Part shown: one piece after another, positions 35,132 through 44,076 of the stretch
Layout: every line of letters begins with the position of its first letter
How positions within the stretch are numbered: the first letter of the stretch is position 1
NCBI GenBank assembly: GCA_029781135.1
Contig: JAKOXH010000043.1
Span: forward strand, 62,001-126,000
DNA: 64,000 nucleotides
Direction of reading: 5' to 3'
DNA from: Planctomycetota bacterium
GTDB lineage: Bacteria; Planctomycetota; Planctomycetia; Pirellulales; Lacipirellulaceae
Notes under the pieces: generated by a model
Databases searched by the model: none
The model's input: the letters and a program-made list of their open reading frames with translations, nothing else
What the model was told of the DNA's origin: nothing
Program-made: the position numbers and the translations under genes

Positions 35132-35503
35132 ATGGTCGCAGCGGATTTCAACGAGCTTTTGTCGATCAATATCGAGCATGCGCCATTACGACTTGTCGAT
35201 AATGCGCTTCGCATCGGCAATTCACGCCTCACTTTGGACCTGCTCGTCGAGCAGTATGAAAACGGCCTATCGCCGGAAGACTTGGTCCGTGCGTACGATT
35301 CGCTTGACCTTGCCGATGCGCACGCGGCGATCGCTTACTACTTGCGTAACCGCGATAAGGTGCGAGCCTACTTGCATGGCCGAAAACGTGAGGCGGATAC
35401 GTTTAAGCAGGCAATCGAAGCTAAGCACATTCCCCTTACCCGCGACGAACTTCTCGCGCGCCGCAGCGGCATGGAGATAGCCGATGCTCCGCCTGGTAAG
35501 TGA
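35132..35503 (+). CDS. DUF433-domain antitoxin
   Basis: 123 residues from ATG 35132, with GGAG 9 bases upstream. The DUF433 winged-helix pattern is visible: LRIGNSRLTLDLLVEQYENG, then LSPEDLVRAYDSLDLADAHA and AIAYYLRNRDKVRAYLHGRK. DUF433 proteins are antitoxins of DUF5615 PIN-like toxins. It overlaps the toxin gene by 20 bp. Confidence 0.88.
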   Translation: MVAADFNELLSINIEHAPLRLVDNALRIGNSRLTLDLLVEQYENGLSPEDLVRAYDSLDLADAHAAIAYYLRNRDKVRAYLHGRKREADTFKQAIEAKHIPLTRDELLARRSGMEIADAPPGK

Positions 35504-35840
35504 CGCCGACGTTCATGGCGCGATCATTCGTGGATTGCGCCGCCGATCTCCGGAAATTGATCTTGTTCGCGTGCAGGATGCTCTGCCAATCGGTGCTTCC
35601 GACCGAGACGTCCTGGCATGGGCAACCGCGGCAAATCGTGTATTGATCACCAATGATCGAAATACGATGCTCAGTTTGGCGAATGAAATGCACACAGCGG
35701 GAACCTCTGTGCCTGGGCTGATTATGACAACTAACGAGCAGTCAATCGGCTCGGCGATTGACGATACCCTACTCATCGCACAATGCCTTTCAGAGCAGGA
35801 AATGCGGGATCAATTCATCATCTATTTGCCGCTGAAGTAA
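35484..35840 (+). CDS. DUF5615 PIN-like toxin
   Basis: 118 residues, overlapping the antitoxin gene by 20 bp. N-terminal acid in LVSDADVHGAIIRGLRRRSP, central SDRDVLAWATAANRVLITND with further acids (DRD, TND) and the end TVPGLI-like IMTTNEQ. This matches the DUF5615 (Mut7-C/PIN-like) nuclease family. The third toxin-antitoxin module in the window. Confidence 0.86.
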   Translation: MLRLVSDADVHGAIIRGLRRRSPEIDLVRVQDALPIGASDRDVLAWATAANRVLITNDRNTMLSLANEMHTAGTSVPGLIMTTNEQSIGSAIDDTLLIAQCLSEQEMRDQFIIYLPLK

Positions 35841-36078
35841 CGAAGCAGGATACGACACAAACCGCGAGCCGCGCGACGTTACCATTAAAGCTAGCAACGG
35901 CCGTCGCGGATAAATCTCCGCGCGCATTCAGGTACGCTGCCCCCGCACTCTCACCTACGCTAGCTGCCGCGACGCCAGCATCTCTTGACGTTTGCGGCCG
36001 CGCTTGGTAACTACGTTCGCCGCCACCGGGCTGCGCGCTTCGCATCCGGCCGGTTTCCCCGCATGAGCGGACCGCACG

Positions 36079-37467
36079 TTGACTCAGTTCCAATACCTTA
36101 CCGCTGGTTTACGTTGCCGTCGTCGTGAGCGACTCACGAGCGGTTGGCGGAAACGGTGCGCGAACCGACCAACAAAAATAGCCTGTGTTCGCATCCTGGC
36201 TATGTGCGGCCTACTCGTGGCCAATGCCGGCGGGTTGCGGGCACAGCGGGTGGAATTTCCCACGCCGGCCCAGCCGATTCAGGCAATCAGCCCCTATTCC
36301 GCGCCCGCTGCCGTGCCGACCTACACTGCCCCGGCGCCAGCCCCGAACTACGCATTACCCGCTACAACACCGCCGACGCTCGCCAATCCTTACGCCGTAG
36401 CACCGGCCGTACCGACCTACGCGCCACCCGCGGTTGGTCCGCCGCCAACGTTCGATCCCTACGCCGTCGGCGGCACGGTGACGCCGCCGCCTGCCACACC
36501 CTATCCGTACACGTCGCCGCCAGTCGCGCCGTATGGTGCGCCAGTCACTCCGTCACCAACGCCGATGGCGCAACCCACGGCGCCGTTTCAATCTCAGCCA
36601 GCGCCATACGATATCACAACGAGCGGTGAAACCTATTGGGCCAAGACGCAACGATTCTTGCAAGAGTTGAGCATCGAATACACCTACCTGTACGGCAAGC
36701 ATTCCGACCCCAGCGACTTCGAAGTGAGCCGAGCCGAGGTGTCGACCACGTTTGCGTTCCCGATGTTCTATAACATCGATACGCCCTTGCTGGTCACTCC
36801 CGGCTTTGCGTTCAATTGGTTCCAAGGCCCGTTGAGTGGCCCACCGATTCCTGGCCCACCAGAAATGGCTGGTGGGCCAGATTTGCCGCCGCAGGTTTAC
36901 GATGCCTATCTCGATTTTGCCTGGTATCCTCGCTTCAGCGAAATGCTGCGGGCCGAACTCGGCTTTCGCACCGGCGTGTACAGCGACTTCGATCACGTCA
37001 CGTCGGACTCGGTTCGGTTCATGGGCCGCGGAGCCGCCGATATCGCCATCGCGCCCGATATGGACGTGGTGCTCGGTGCCGTGTATGTCGACCGTGTTGA
37101 TGTCAAGATTCTACCGGTCGTGGGCATCTACTATCGACCGACGCCCGATTGGGACATTTATGCTGTCTTCCCAAACCCAAAGATCCGTCGCTTCATGGCC
37201 AACGTGGGTACGACGAAATGGTGGTGGTACGCGGCCGGTGAGTACGGCGGCGGATCGTGGACCGTAACGCGGCAAACCACGAATGACCGCATCGACTACA
37301 ACGATATTCGCATCCTGGGGGGCTTGGAGTGGGAAACGCAAACGAAGATCCGCGGGCATGTCGAGGTCGGTTACGTGTTCAATCGGGAGATCGTTTTCAC
37401 TTCGGGCGATCCGCCGAATTTCACGCCAAGTGACACGGTCATGTTGCGAGCGGGAATTGATTTTTAG
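36079..37467 (+). CDS. Outer-membrane beta-barrel protein, DUF6268-like, with Pro-rich N-terminus
   Basis: Up to 462 residues. A signal-peptide-like segment (ILAMCGLLVANAGGLRAQ) lies near residue 40; the start codon is uncertain, as the TTG at 36079 is the first option and the ATG at 36202 would leave a short signal. Residues about 65-185 are Pro/Ala/Tyr-rich low complexity (APAVPTYAPPAVGPPP), then comes a barrel domain with alternating aromatic strands (LSIEYTYLYG, LLVTPGFAFNWF, AYLDFAWYPRFSEML, GHVEVGYVFNREIVF) ending in AGIDF with the C-terminal Phe typical of outer-membrane proteins. Paralogous to the next gene. Confidence 0.75.
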   Translation: MTQFQYLTAGLRCRRRERLTSGWRKRCANRPTKIACVRILAMCGLLVANAGGLRAQRVEFPTPAQPIQAISPYSAPAAVPTYTAPAPAPNYALPATTPPTLANPYAVAPAVPTYAPPAVGPPPTFDPYAVGGTVTPPPATPYPYTSPPVAPYGAPVTPSPTPMAQPTAPFQSQPAPYDITTSGETYWAKTQRFLQELSIEYTYLYGKHSDPSDFEVSRAEVSTTFAFPMFYNIDTPLLVTPGFAFNWFQGPLSGPPIPGPPEMAGGPDLPPQVYDAYLDFAWYPRFSEMLRAELGFRTGVYSDFDHVTSDSVRFMGRGAADIAIAPDMDVVLGAVYVDRVDVKILPVVGIYYRPTPDWDIYAVFPNPKIRRFMANVGTTKWWWYAAGEYGGGSWTVTRQTTNDRIDYNDIRILGGLEWETQTKIRGHVEVGYVFNREIVFTSGDPPNFTPSDTVMLRAGIDF

Positions 37468-37503
37468 CTAGTACAACATCAAGTTCAGTCTTTTAGATTC
37501 GAT

Positions 37504-38661
37504 ATGCGTTCGCTGCTGGCCATCTTGGTTTCGCTATCACTCGTTTGCCTTGCCGGCGCGCAAACGCCGTATCAGAACTTGCCGGCAGCGCCTGCGGGTG
37601 ACGCCGCTTGGGGCGGCTATGCGTTGCCTGCGCAAGTGCCGTATCAGCCCACACTTCCCGGCGAGCCGATGCAATGCATGCCGAATTCGGCGAACGCCGC
37701 CTGGCAGATGTACCCAGCTGTGACTGGTCCACCAGTCGATGCGCCGAACCAAGCGGTGATGCTGGATAATCTGGCGCCAGGCGTCGCCCCCATGGCCGTG
37801 CCCGCCGACGGCGGCTACCTGGGAACCGGCGAACCCGATTTGAAGCAGTCGCTAATTCCTCCCGGCTCACGCGATGGGTTCTTTCAGAAACTACGTTTTC
37901 GAGCCACGTGGCTGCCGGCGCCGGATGCCAATTCGATCGGTTGGACCGACCTGCGCTCGGAGGTGGTCACCGCTTTGCCGTTCTTTACCCGCGAAAACCC
38001 AATTATCATCACGCCAAGTTACGAACTTCACTTGCTCGATGGTCCGGCCAACCTCGATCTGCCGCCGCGACTCAATGATGCGGCGATCGACTTTCACGTC
38101 TTCCGCGTGTGGGACAATCACTGGATCGGCGATTTCGCCGTTACGCCGGGCGTGTTTGCCGACGATCACAGCTTCGACTCGAAAGAGGCGATCCGCATTA
38201 ACGGCCGTGCCGTCGGCGCGTATGCACCCACGATTGACTTGAAGTACGCGCTGGGCGTCACGTATCTCGATGGTGGGTGGTCAAAAATAGTGCCTGTTGT
38301 CGGCGTCATTTACACGCCGTCGGATGATGCCGAGTATCAACTCGTGTTTCCGACGCCGAAAGTTTCTTGGCGGCTCAACAGTCTATCTCCCATCCCAGGC
38401 CGGGATGAACGCTGGGTCTACGTGGCCCTGGACTATGGCAATGCCGCCTGGGCAATTCAGCAGTCGAATGGCGCCGAAACAGTGCTCGCTTCCCGCGATT
38501 ACCGTGTCCTGTTCGGTTTCGAGCGCCGGCTCATCGGCGGCATTTCACACACGGTCGAGGCTGGTTACGTGTTCAACCGCGACTTGAAAGTTGCGAGTAT
38601 CTCGGGTGACGATATCAGCCAGGGCGCAACGTGGCTGCTGCAAGTTGGTTTCTGGTATTAG
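37504..38661 (+). CDS. Outer-membrane beta-barrel protein, DUF6268-like
   Basis: 385 residues. Signal peptide MRSLLAILVSLSLVCLAGAQ with cleavage after AGA. A short Pro/Ala-rich region (to about 100) precedes a barrel domain parallel to that of the upstream gene: TWLPAPDANSIGWTDLRSEV, IIITPSYELHLLDGP, AAIDFHVFRVW, VGVIYTPSDDAEYQLVFPTP and HTVEAGYVFNRDL, ending LQVGFWY with terminal aromatic residues. The shared VGVIY/VGIYY, FPTPK/FPNPK and EVGYVFNRE/EAGYVFNRD motifs show that both genes arose by duplication. Role unknown (pore or structural). Confidence 0.82.
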   Translation: MRSLLAILVSLSLVCLAGAQTPYQNLPAAPAGDAAWGGYALPAQVPYQPTLPGEPMQCMPNSANAAWQMYPAVTGPPVDAPNQAVMLDNLAPGVAPMAVPADGGYLGTGEPDLKQSLIPPGSRDGFFQKLRFRATWLPAPDANSIGWTDLRSEVVTALPFFTRENPIIITPSYELHLLDGPANLDLPPRLNDAAIDFHVFRVWDNHWIGDFAVTPGVFADDHSFDSKEAIRINGRAVGAYAPTIDLKYALGVTYLDGGWSKIVPVVGVIYTPSDDAEYQLVFPTPKVSWRLNSLSPIPGRDERWVYVALDYGNAAWAIQQSNGAETVLASRDYRVLFGFERRLIGGISHTVEAGYVFNRDLKVASISGDDISQGATWLLQVGFWY

Positions 38662-38771
38662 CCGGTTGCGTTCGGCGCGGCGGCTGTTCAGAATTGAGGC
38701 TGCGCCGGTAGACAAAAGTTTTGTTACACGCACGAAGGTCCGCCACCACGCGAAAAGCTGCTAAGGAATCC

Positions 38772-38837
38772 TTGAGCAGGAGGAAACAGAGGCAACAAAG
38801 AAAAACACCCTCTGTTCTCTCTGTTTCCTCCTGTTCC
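38772..38837. repeat. GAGCAGGAGGAAACAGAG inverted repeat (family I-like)
   Basis: Left arm GAGCAGGAGGAAACAGAGGC, right arm CTCTGTTTCCTCCTGTTCC; loop AACAAAGAAAAACACCCTCTGTTCT also partly pairs. The only element seen in the 309-bp spacer 38662-38970. Confidence 0.85.
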
Positions 38838-38970
38838 AATGCCGATTCCTGAGTGTCGAAGTGTCACAAGACTTTTGGCAACTTGCTTAGTTCATCCCCG
38901 GCCGCCCCTGCCAAGAACGCCCAGGGCATTCGGCGGCCGCTACCTTGTTTCGCGCGATTGGAATTCGAAC

Positions 38971-39663
38971 ATGCAATCCCTTTCTCTCAGACTCTTATGG
39001 GCCCTATTGTTTGCAACGATAGCTATCCGTTCCGCTTGTGCGGAAGGTGAAGTAAAGCTATTCAACGGCAAAGACCTTGCGGGCTGGACGAAACGCGGCG
39101 GCGCGGCCACGTACCTGGTTGAAAATAGTGAGATCGTTGGCCGCAGTGCACCCAATACGACCAACACGTTTCTTTGTACTAACAAAGAATATGGCGACTT
39201 CCAGCTCGATTTTGATTTCAAGATCGATGATGTTGATTTCAACTCAGGCGTTCAGCTGCGCAGCCATGCCCGGCCGGAGGGCGACCAGGAGCGGGTGTAT
39301 GGTTATCAATTTGAGATTGATCCCAAGCCGCGGGCGTGGACTGGTGGCATCTATTTCGAGGGTGGCAGCAAAGACGCTAGTGGAAAATGGATTCGCAAGG
39401 GCGAGTGGTTGAACGACCTGAGCAAGAATGAACCAGCCCGTAAGGCCTTCCGGCTGGGCCAGTGGAACCATGGCCGCGTCTTGGCCAAAGATCGACGGAT
39501 TCAGACTTGGGTCAATGATGTACCTGCCGCCGACTATACCGACACCGATCAGAAAGCGTTCGCGCCGACGGGCTTCATCGCTCTTCAGGTTCATGCGGTC
39601 GGTGGTTCCACAGCCACCAAGGAAGTACGCTGGAAGAACATCACGCTGAGAGAACTACAATAG
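38971..39663 (+). CDS. DUF1080 (3-keto-disaccharide hydrolase-type) secreted protein
   Basis: 230 residues from ATG 38971. Signal peptide MQSLSLRLLWALLFATIAIR followed by SACA. The DUF1080 jelly-roll (LamG-like) shows FNGKDLAGWTKRGGAATYLV, FLCTNKEYGDFQLDFDFKID, DFNSGVQLRSHARPEG, RVYGYQFEIDPKPRAWTGGI and IALQVHAVGG. These proteins are greatly expanded in planctomycetes; some cleave 3-keto-glycosides. The frame is open upstream to 38839, but the signal peptide fixes the start. Confidence 0.93.
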   Translation: MQSLSLRLLWALLFATIAIRSACAEGEVKLFNGKDLAGWTKRGGAATYLVENSEIVGRSAPNTTNTFLCTNKEYGDFQLDFDFKIDDVDFNSGVQLRSHARPEGDQERVYGYQFEIDPKPRAWTGGIYFEGGSKDASGKWIRKGEWLNDLSKNEPARKAFRLGQWNHGRVLAKDRRIQTWVNDVPAADYTDTDQKAFAPTGFIALQVHAVGGSTATKEVRWKNITLRELQ

Positions 39664-39753
39664 TCTGGCCATTTTTCGGTGGCGGCAGCGTGCGTGAAAG
39701 TGCTTGACTTTCGTGTAAATCGGTGCTCGTGGTTTGTGTCAATTGAGTTTGGG

Positions 39754-39875
39754 GGTGGCATGCTCTCGCGAAACAGGGACATGCCCACGCTCGCGGTAAG
39801 ACGTAACTGTTTCGCGTGAGCATGTCGTCGCGAGCGAGGGCATGCCACCCAGAAAAACAAATGTCGCAACCGCTA
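39754..39875. repeat. Repeat family C, copy C3, with flank
   Basis: GGTGGCATGCTCTCGCGAAA ... CGAGCGAGGGCATGCCACC, then AGAAAAACAAATGTCGCAAC and CGCTA. Nearly the whole element and the right flank match C2. The CTA at 39873-39875 is again the stop codon of a minus-strand gene. Confidence 0.9.
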
Positions 39876-40205
39876 GGGAATCGGTCGAGGGCGGTCGGGC
39901 GGTCGATCGTGCGGCTCATGAGTTGGCGTGTGTTGCGGCCGTTCTGGCGGAGGAGCGGGCGGCACGTCGCGTGGTTCTCGCACCGGGATATCGATTGGCT
40001 CTTTCACGGGCACATCGGTCGGGATGGGTTGTGGCGCTGGAGGCGGCGGGTCCTCAATGCCGCCATAGATCGAGTATGCCGGCACGAGGTTAGACGTTTG
40101 CCGCCGACCGCGACCGCCTTCGGAACGCAGCATTTCCTGGTAGAGTGTATTCGCAGGGCTAGCCAAGAATCGTGGCATCCACCAAAGGCTGACAATCCGC
40201 AACAT
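39873..40205 (-). CDS. Small Pro-rich protein, unknown
   Basis: 110 residues from ATG 40205 (MLRIVSLWWMPRFLASPANT). The N-terminal 45 residues contain a short hydrophobic stretch; the rest is Pro-rich with the approximate repeat VPVKEPIDIPVREPRDVP. No recognised domain. That its stop codon coincides with the edge of repeat C3, like the USP gene with C2, supports a real gene, but low complexity leaves doubt. The spacer 40206-40441 holds nothing recognisable. Confidence 0.4.
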   Translation of the reverse strand: MLRIVSLWWMPRFLASPANTLYQEMLRSEGGRGRRQTSNLVPAYSIYGGIEDPPPPAPQPIPTDVPVKEPIDIPVREPRDVPPAPPPERPQHTPTHEPHDRPPDRPRPIP

Positions 40206-40441
40206 GGCTACCTCTTCTTTCTGCGCCTGGAATGCCAGTCGCTGTCGATTTGGCATTATTCAGGTGCGTCAGATTGGAGAGGCAAATGGCGTGCCAGCGA
40301 CCATGGCAGACCGTCGCGGCGACAAACAATCGGGCGGCGGAGCGACAACTCCTACGTCCTCAACAGGTAGCCATTTGTGGCTATTTCGATTGCTTCACGC
40401 AATCAACACTTCAACGATATTTTCTGGGGCGATAGCGCGTC

Positions 40442-41452
40442 TTACGGCAGAGACGTAACATCGACCTGCCGCGGATGATTCGAGGGCGTCCCCCACGTCA
40501 TGATCTCGTCGTCGCGGAGGTTCATTGGGTGCGGATTGTGATACCAGCCGTGTTCCGACAAGCCGTCAGGAAAGTCGTGAACCAGCATGCCCGGCTCATT
40601 GATCGGCAGTTGCTTGGCAATGGTGGCATCTGGCCGCGCGACGAACGAACCCCAATGCGAGTAGGGTTGCGACGAATTATTGGCCACGGCCCACATGCGG
40701 TTATCGGCACAGCGGGTCGGAATCTGACGAACGTTTAGCGTGTCCAGGCAGTTGGGGCCCCCGCTCCGGGCGTTGTGCATCGAGTGCAGCATCACCGTGG
40801 CGCCTTTCTGGCGGTAAGCGATGTAAATTTGCGGCCAGCACACATCGTAGCAAATGGCCAGGCCAATTCGCACTCCGGCGATGTCCCGCGTGACGAGATG
40901 ATTGCCCGCGGAATAGAATCGCTGGTCCCCACCCGTACACATGCACTTGTCGTAGCGGTCGACAATCTGGCCTGCGGGATCGATCAAGTAAAGGCAGTTC
41001 GTCGGCTTGGTTTTGTCGTCGAGATAATGGGCCGAGCCGAGGACCAACCAGAGCCGAAGATTCTTGGCCAACTGGCAGAGATCGCTGGTCTCCTTTCGCA
41101 GCAAGTTCCAATCGTAACCCACGAACGAGGGCATATCGATGCCGGCGTATCCCGACAAACACGCCTCCGACGTGTGGAGCAGATGCGCTCCGGCCTCGGA
41201 CGCCTGTTTCATGAACTTGCGGATACAATCCGCGTTCGCCGTGACATTCCCGCTGACGGGAAACTGCGCCGACGCGACCCGCAACTTTTCCTTCGGTCGC
41301 TCGCTAGCCGAGGTCGCACTGCTGGGACTGGCCGCTGGCGACAACTCACCCGTGGAGGCGAAGGCAGCCACTCCTGCCAAACCGGTGGCGCCAAGTTGGA
41401 GGGCGTGTCGCCGCGAAAAACGTTCCGAAACATCGCTTGCGAAGGAAGTCAT
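40442..41452 (-). CDS. Carbon-nitrogen (nitrilase-family) hydrolase with Tat signal
   Basis: 336 residues. A twin-arginine signal is visible: FSRRHALQLGATGLAGVAAF at residues 12-31, so the enzyme is exported folded. The nitrilase triad is Glu96 (HTSEACLSGYAG), Lys169 (DRYDKCMCTGGD) and Cys201 (LAICYDVCWPQI). RVASAQFPVSGNVTANADCI is the usual first strand of the domain. Probably an amidase or carbamoylase; substrate unknown. Downstream of the PhyH gene on the same strand with a 90-bp gap that holds repeat G2. Confidence 0.9.
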   Translation of the reverse strand: MTSFASDVSERFSRRHALQLGATGLAGVAAFASTGELSPAASPSSATSASERPKEKLRVASAQFPVSGNVTANADCIRKFMKQASEAGAHLLHTSEACLSGYAGIDMPSFVGYDWNLLRKETSDLCQLAKNLRLWLVLGSAHYLDDKTKPTNCLYLIDPAGQIVDRYDKCMCTGGDQRFYSAGNHLVTRDIAGVRIGLAICYDVCWPQIYIAYRQKGATVMLHSMHNARSGGPNCLDTLNVRQIPTRCADNRMWAVANNSSQPYSHWGSFVARPDATIAKQLPINEPGMLVHDFPDGLSEHGWYHNPHPMNLRDDEIMTWGTPSNHPRQVDVTSLP

Positions 41453-41511
41453 GCCGGGTACCTCGAAATTGACAACAAAGTCGGTCTAGCGGGGCTCTTA
41501 TGATAATGAAC

Positions 41512-41549
41512 GAGCGGCGCTCGCTCCGCTCCGCGTCGCGGCTAAACGG
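41512..41549. repeat. GCTCCGCGTCGCGGCTAAACGG repeat, copy G2
   Basis: GAGCGGCGCTCGCTCCGCTC and CGCGTCGCGGCTAAACGG. The CTA inside (41542-41544) gives the stop codon TAG of the PhyH-family gene and its last codons. Confidence 0.85.
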
Positions 41550-42321
41550 TCGTTTGGTGGTGCCACTCGCGAATTGCCTCGTCTTCCACACGCACAAGCG
41601 GCGTGTACCGCGGGTGTTTGCCGTCGCGGTACGGGTCGTTACTGCGCGCATTGTAGCAGCAGACCATTGCCCAGCGGTCGTTCGCGGAGTGGTTTTGATC
41701 GCTGCGATGCAACAGGTTGGCATGGAAGAAGAGCGCGTCGCCCGGCTTCATTTCGACGTAAACGAGTTCCATCCGCTCGGCGGCGGCGGCCACACGTTCT
41801 GGATCGGCCCCCGTTTGATCGCCGGTTTTCAAATGCCGGATGCGGCCCAAATGATGCGAACCGCGCAGCACCTGCAGGCAGCCATTCTCGCGCGTGGCGG
41901 GGTCGACTGCGACGAACACGCTGCACAAGTTCGGAAACAGCACGCCGTTATCGTACCAATAACCGTAATCCTGGTGCCAGGCCCACGCGCCGCCGGTGCG
42001 GGCTTCCTTCATGATCATTTTCGAGTGGTAATGATACGGCTCGTCGCACAGCAGTTGCTCGACGCGATCGACAATGCGTCGATTGCGGCTAAACATGCCG
42101 TATAAGTCGTCACCTGGATGATTCCATAGCGACAATCGCACCGTGCCGCCCTCGCCGTCGTTGCGGCCATACGCTTGTTGGTCGAGCGCTCGATCGCGTT
42201 TGGCCGTATCGCGCAGCAGCGTGATTTCTTCTGCCGCGAAAAGCCGGGGAACGAGCAGGTAGCCGTCGCGTTCGTAGGTTTCGAGATCCTCTGTTGTCAA
42301 TGAGTTTGCTTCGATCATCAT
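41542..42321 (-). CDS. Phytanoyl-CoA dioxygenase (PhyH) family protein
   Basis: Fe(II)/2-oxoglutarate oxygenase, 259 residues from ATG 42321 (MM doublet). The metal triad is seen in AWHQDYGYWY (His116, Asp118) and NLLHRSDQNHS (His205), with Arg216 (NDRWAMVCCY) for 2-oxoglutarate. N-terminal YERDGYLLVPRLFAAEEITL is typical of PhyH proteins, which hydroxylate small lipids or natural products and are abundant in planctomycetes. The last residues and stop codon are derived from repeat G2. Confidence 0.92.
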   Translation of the reverse strand: MMIEANSLTTEDLETYERDGYLLVPRLFAAEEITLLRDTAKRDRALDQQAYGRNDGEGGTVRLSLWNHPGDDLYGMFSRNRRIVDRVEQLLCDEPYHYHSKMIMKEARTGGAWAWHQDYGYWYDNGVLFPNLCSVFVAVDPATRENGCLQVLRGSHHLGRIRHLKTGDQTGADPERVAAAAERMELVYVEMKPGDALFFHANLLHRSDQNHSANDRWAMVCCYNARSNDPYRDGKHPRYTPLVRVEDEAIREWHHQTTV

Positions 42322-42378
42322 GTCACAGAGCAAGAAGCGATGGTTAAGGAGTAAAGATTGTGAATAAGGTCTTTGTCA

Positions 42379-42417
42379 AAATCCCCTCACCCCGGCCCTC
42401 TCCCAAAGGGAGAGGGA
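42379..42417. repeat. CCCTCACCCCGGCCCTCTCCC repeat (family L)
   Basis: CCCTCACCCCGGCCCTCTCC followed by CAAAGGGAGAGGGAGC, a hairpin of CCCTCTCCC/GGGAGAGGG. This sequence type is widespread in intergenic DNA of many bacteria. It is the intergenic form of the element found inside yggS. Confidence 0.88.
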
Positions 42418-42435
42418 GCAAAACAGAAATCGCCG

Positions 42436-44076
42436 CTAACCAGCGGCTGGTGGGCTGAAGTAATGAAGTGTATTGAGCGTGGAAATGATGGCAAGGGCGG
42501 TGAAGAAAATGCCGCCGAAAATGAGGCCGGAGCGGATGAACCAGTTCGGTCGAAATTCGCGCGGCAGCAGCAACAAATTCACCGCGAGCACGTGGAAGCA
42601 ACTGACGCCAAAGGCGATGTTGTAGATGCTGGTCGCCCAGACGAGAAGTTGCGTCGGGTTCCACCACGTCAGGGCCAGCAGGCCAAATACAATGTAGGCG
42701 CACATAGCGCCGAAATAGAGCCAACGAATTCGGTGGGGATCCCAGTTGCGGAGGACCGGCAGGCCCGTCCAACACAAATCGACCCAGCGGCGGAGGGCGC
42801 CGTCGAACGTGGTGACGGCGGCCGGGGCCAAAACGAGGAAACCGCAAAACAGGGTCATTAGCCAAAAATATTGACCAAACGCTGGCCCCACCGCGCCGCG
42901 GACTCCATCCGCCGTCATGCCGGCGGCGATCCACTCGCTCTTGGCTTGAAAGCCGCGCGGCAGGAATTGCACGGAGAGCATGCTAGGCAGTGCGACGCCG
43001 ACGAAGCAGGCGGGCATCCACACAACCAGCTGGTCGCGCAACAAGATGCGGAACCATTGCCGAAAGCGGCGGATCGACGCGGCGTTGAGCGGAAACACCG
43101 CTCCCACGTGGCACAGCGTGAAGCTGCGGCCGCCGACCACGCTGGGAATCGCCCCGACATGTTGGCTCATTCCCCAACCTTGGTCGCGGGCGTAACTGCT
43201 GATGGCCGTGTTCGTGAGGCCGCCGTTGCCCGAGATCGCCGCCAGAGCGCCAAGTAGTGGGATCATGCTCAGATCGAACGGCGGCAGCGGCTGGCGATGC
43301 CACCAGGCCATGAAGATGTTCTCCGTCACAGCCGGTCCGCCCGCGGTGTTGCCGGATACGGGTATCGTTCCAAACTTGAAAAAGCCGCTGATAATGTCCA
43401 TCCAGGTATCGGGCGTGGAATAGCACACGGCAACGAGGATCAAGAAGCCGAAGACAACCACGATCTTAAAGCTCATGACCGCTTTAAGCGAGTTGTACAC
43501 CTTGCCGCCGAAAACGAGTGGCACGAAGGAGAGCAGGAACACGACATACGTCAAGAAGCGCAAGAGCGACTGGCCGAGGATATCGGTTCCGAGCAGGTGG
43601 TACACTTTGTGAACGTCCGGAATCTCGCCCAGCATGACGGCGGCCAAGGGCGTCGCCGCGTTGGCCACCAAATACGGAAAGACGGAGCCGAAATCGAGAA
43701 ACGCGTACACGATGAGCCAAAAGAGCGGCCCGGGCAGGACGCGGAATTTGCCGGTGAAAATCGGTTCACCGCAGTAGAGTGTGTAGCGGCAGATTTCGAG
43801 GTTATAAAAAACTTGCACGAGAATCGAGACGGTCGAGAGCCACAGGATCGCGCCGCCGTAGCGAGCCGTGGTGAGCGGGCCGGCGAGCCATTCGCCGCCG
43901 CCGATCGCGGCGCCGCCGGCCACCAAGCCGGGGCCGACGAGCAGCGCCCAGCTGCGCAGCGTGAGCCGCGGCGCCGGCGGCAACTCGGCCGCCGTCCAGG
44001 AGGGCATCGCCGGCGAACCGGGATGGGGCGGGATGAAGGATGACGAATCCAGCGCTACCGGCGATGAATCAGACAT
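42436..44076 (-). CDS. Nramp-like transporter without canonical DPGN motif
   Basis: 546 residues from ATG 44076, about 11-12 membrane helices. Overall Nramp/SLC11 fold: LLVGPGLVAGGAAIGGGEWL in helix 1, FDLSMIPLLGALAAISGNGG in the middle, then NTAISSYARDQGWGMSQHVG in helix 6. Canonical Nramp proteins have DPGN in helix 1 and MPH in helix 6; here the corresponding places read GGGE and MSQH, so the transition-metal site is not conserved. It is therefore an Nramp-related transporter of unknown substrate, not a Mn/Fe importer by motif. Repeats lie on both sides. Confidence 0.8.
   Translation of the reverse strand: MSDSSPVALDSSSFIPPHPGSPAMPSWTAAELPPAPRLTLRSWALLVGPGLVAGGAAIGGGEWLAGPLTTARYGGAILWLSTVSILVQVFYNLEICRYTLYCGEPIFTGKFRVLPGPLFWLIVYAFLDFGSVFPYLVANAATPLAAVMLGEIPDVHKVYHLLGTDILGQSLLRFLTYVVFLLSFVPLVFGGKVYNSLKAVMSFKIVVVFGFLILVAVCYSTPDTWMDIISGFFKFGTIPVSGNTAGGPAVTENIFMAWWHRQPLPPFDLSMIPLLGALAAISGNGGLTNTAISSYARDQGWGMSQHVGAIPSVVGGRSFTLCHVGAVFPLNAASIRRFRQWFRILLRDQLVVWMPACFVGVALPSMLSVQFLPRGFQAKSEWIAAGMTADGVRGAVGPAFGQYFWLMTLFCGFLVLAPAAVTTFDGALRRWVDLCWTGLPVLRNWDPHRIRWLYFGAMCAYIVFGLLALTWWNPTQLLVWATSIYNIAFGVSCFHVLAVNLLLLPREFRPNWFIRSGLIFGGIFFTALAIISTLNTLHYFSPPAAG

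Noticed and set aside
40204..40458. Plus-strand frame of 84 codons in the spacer before the amidase gene
   Set aside because: No domain, no start signal, composition unlike proteins of the region.
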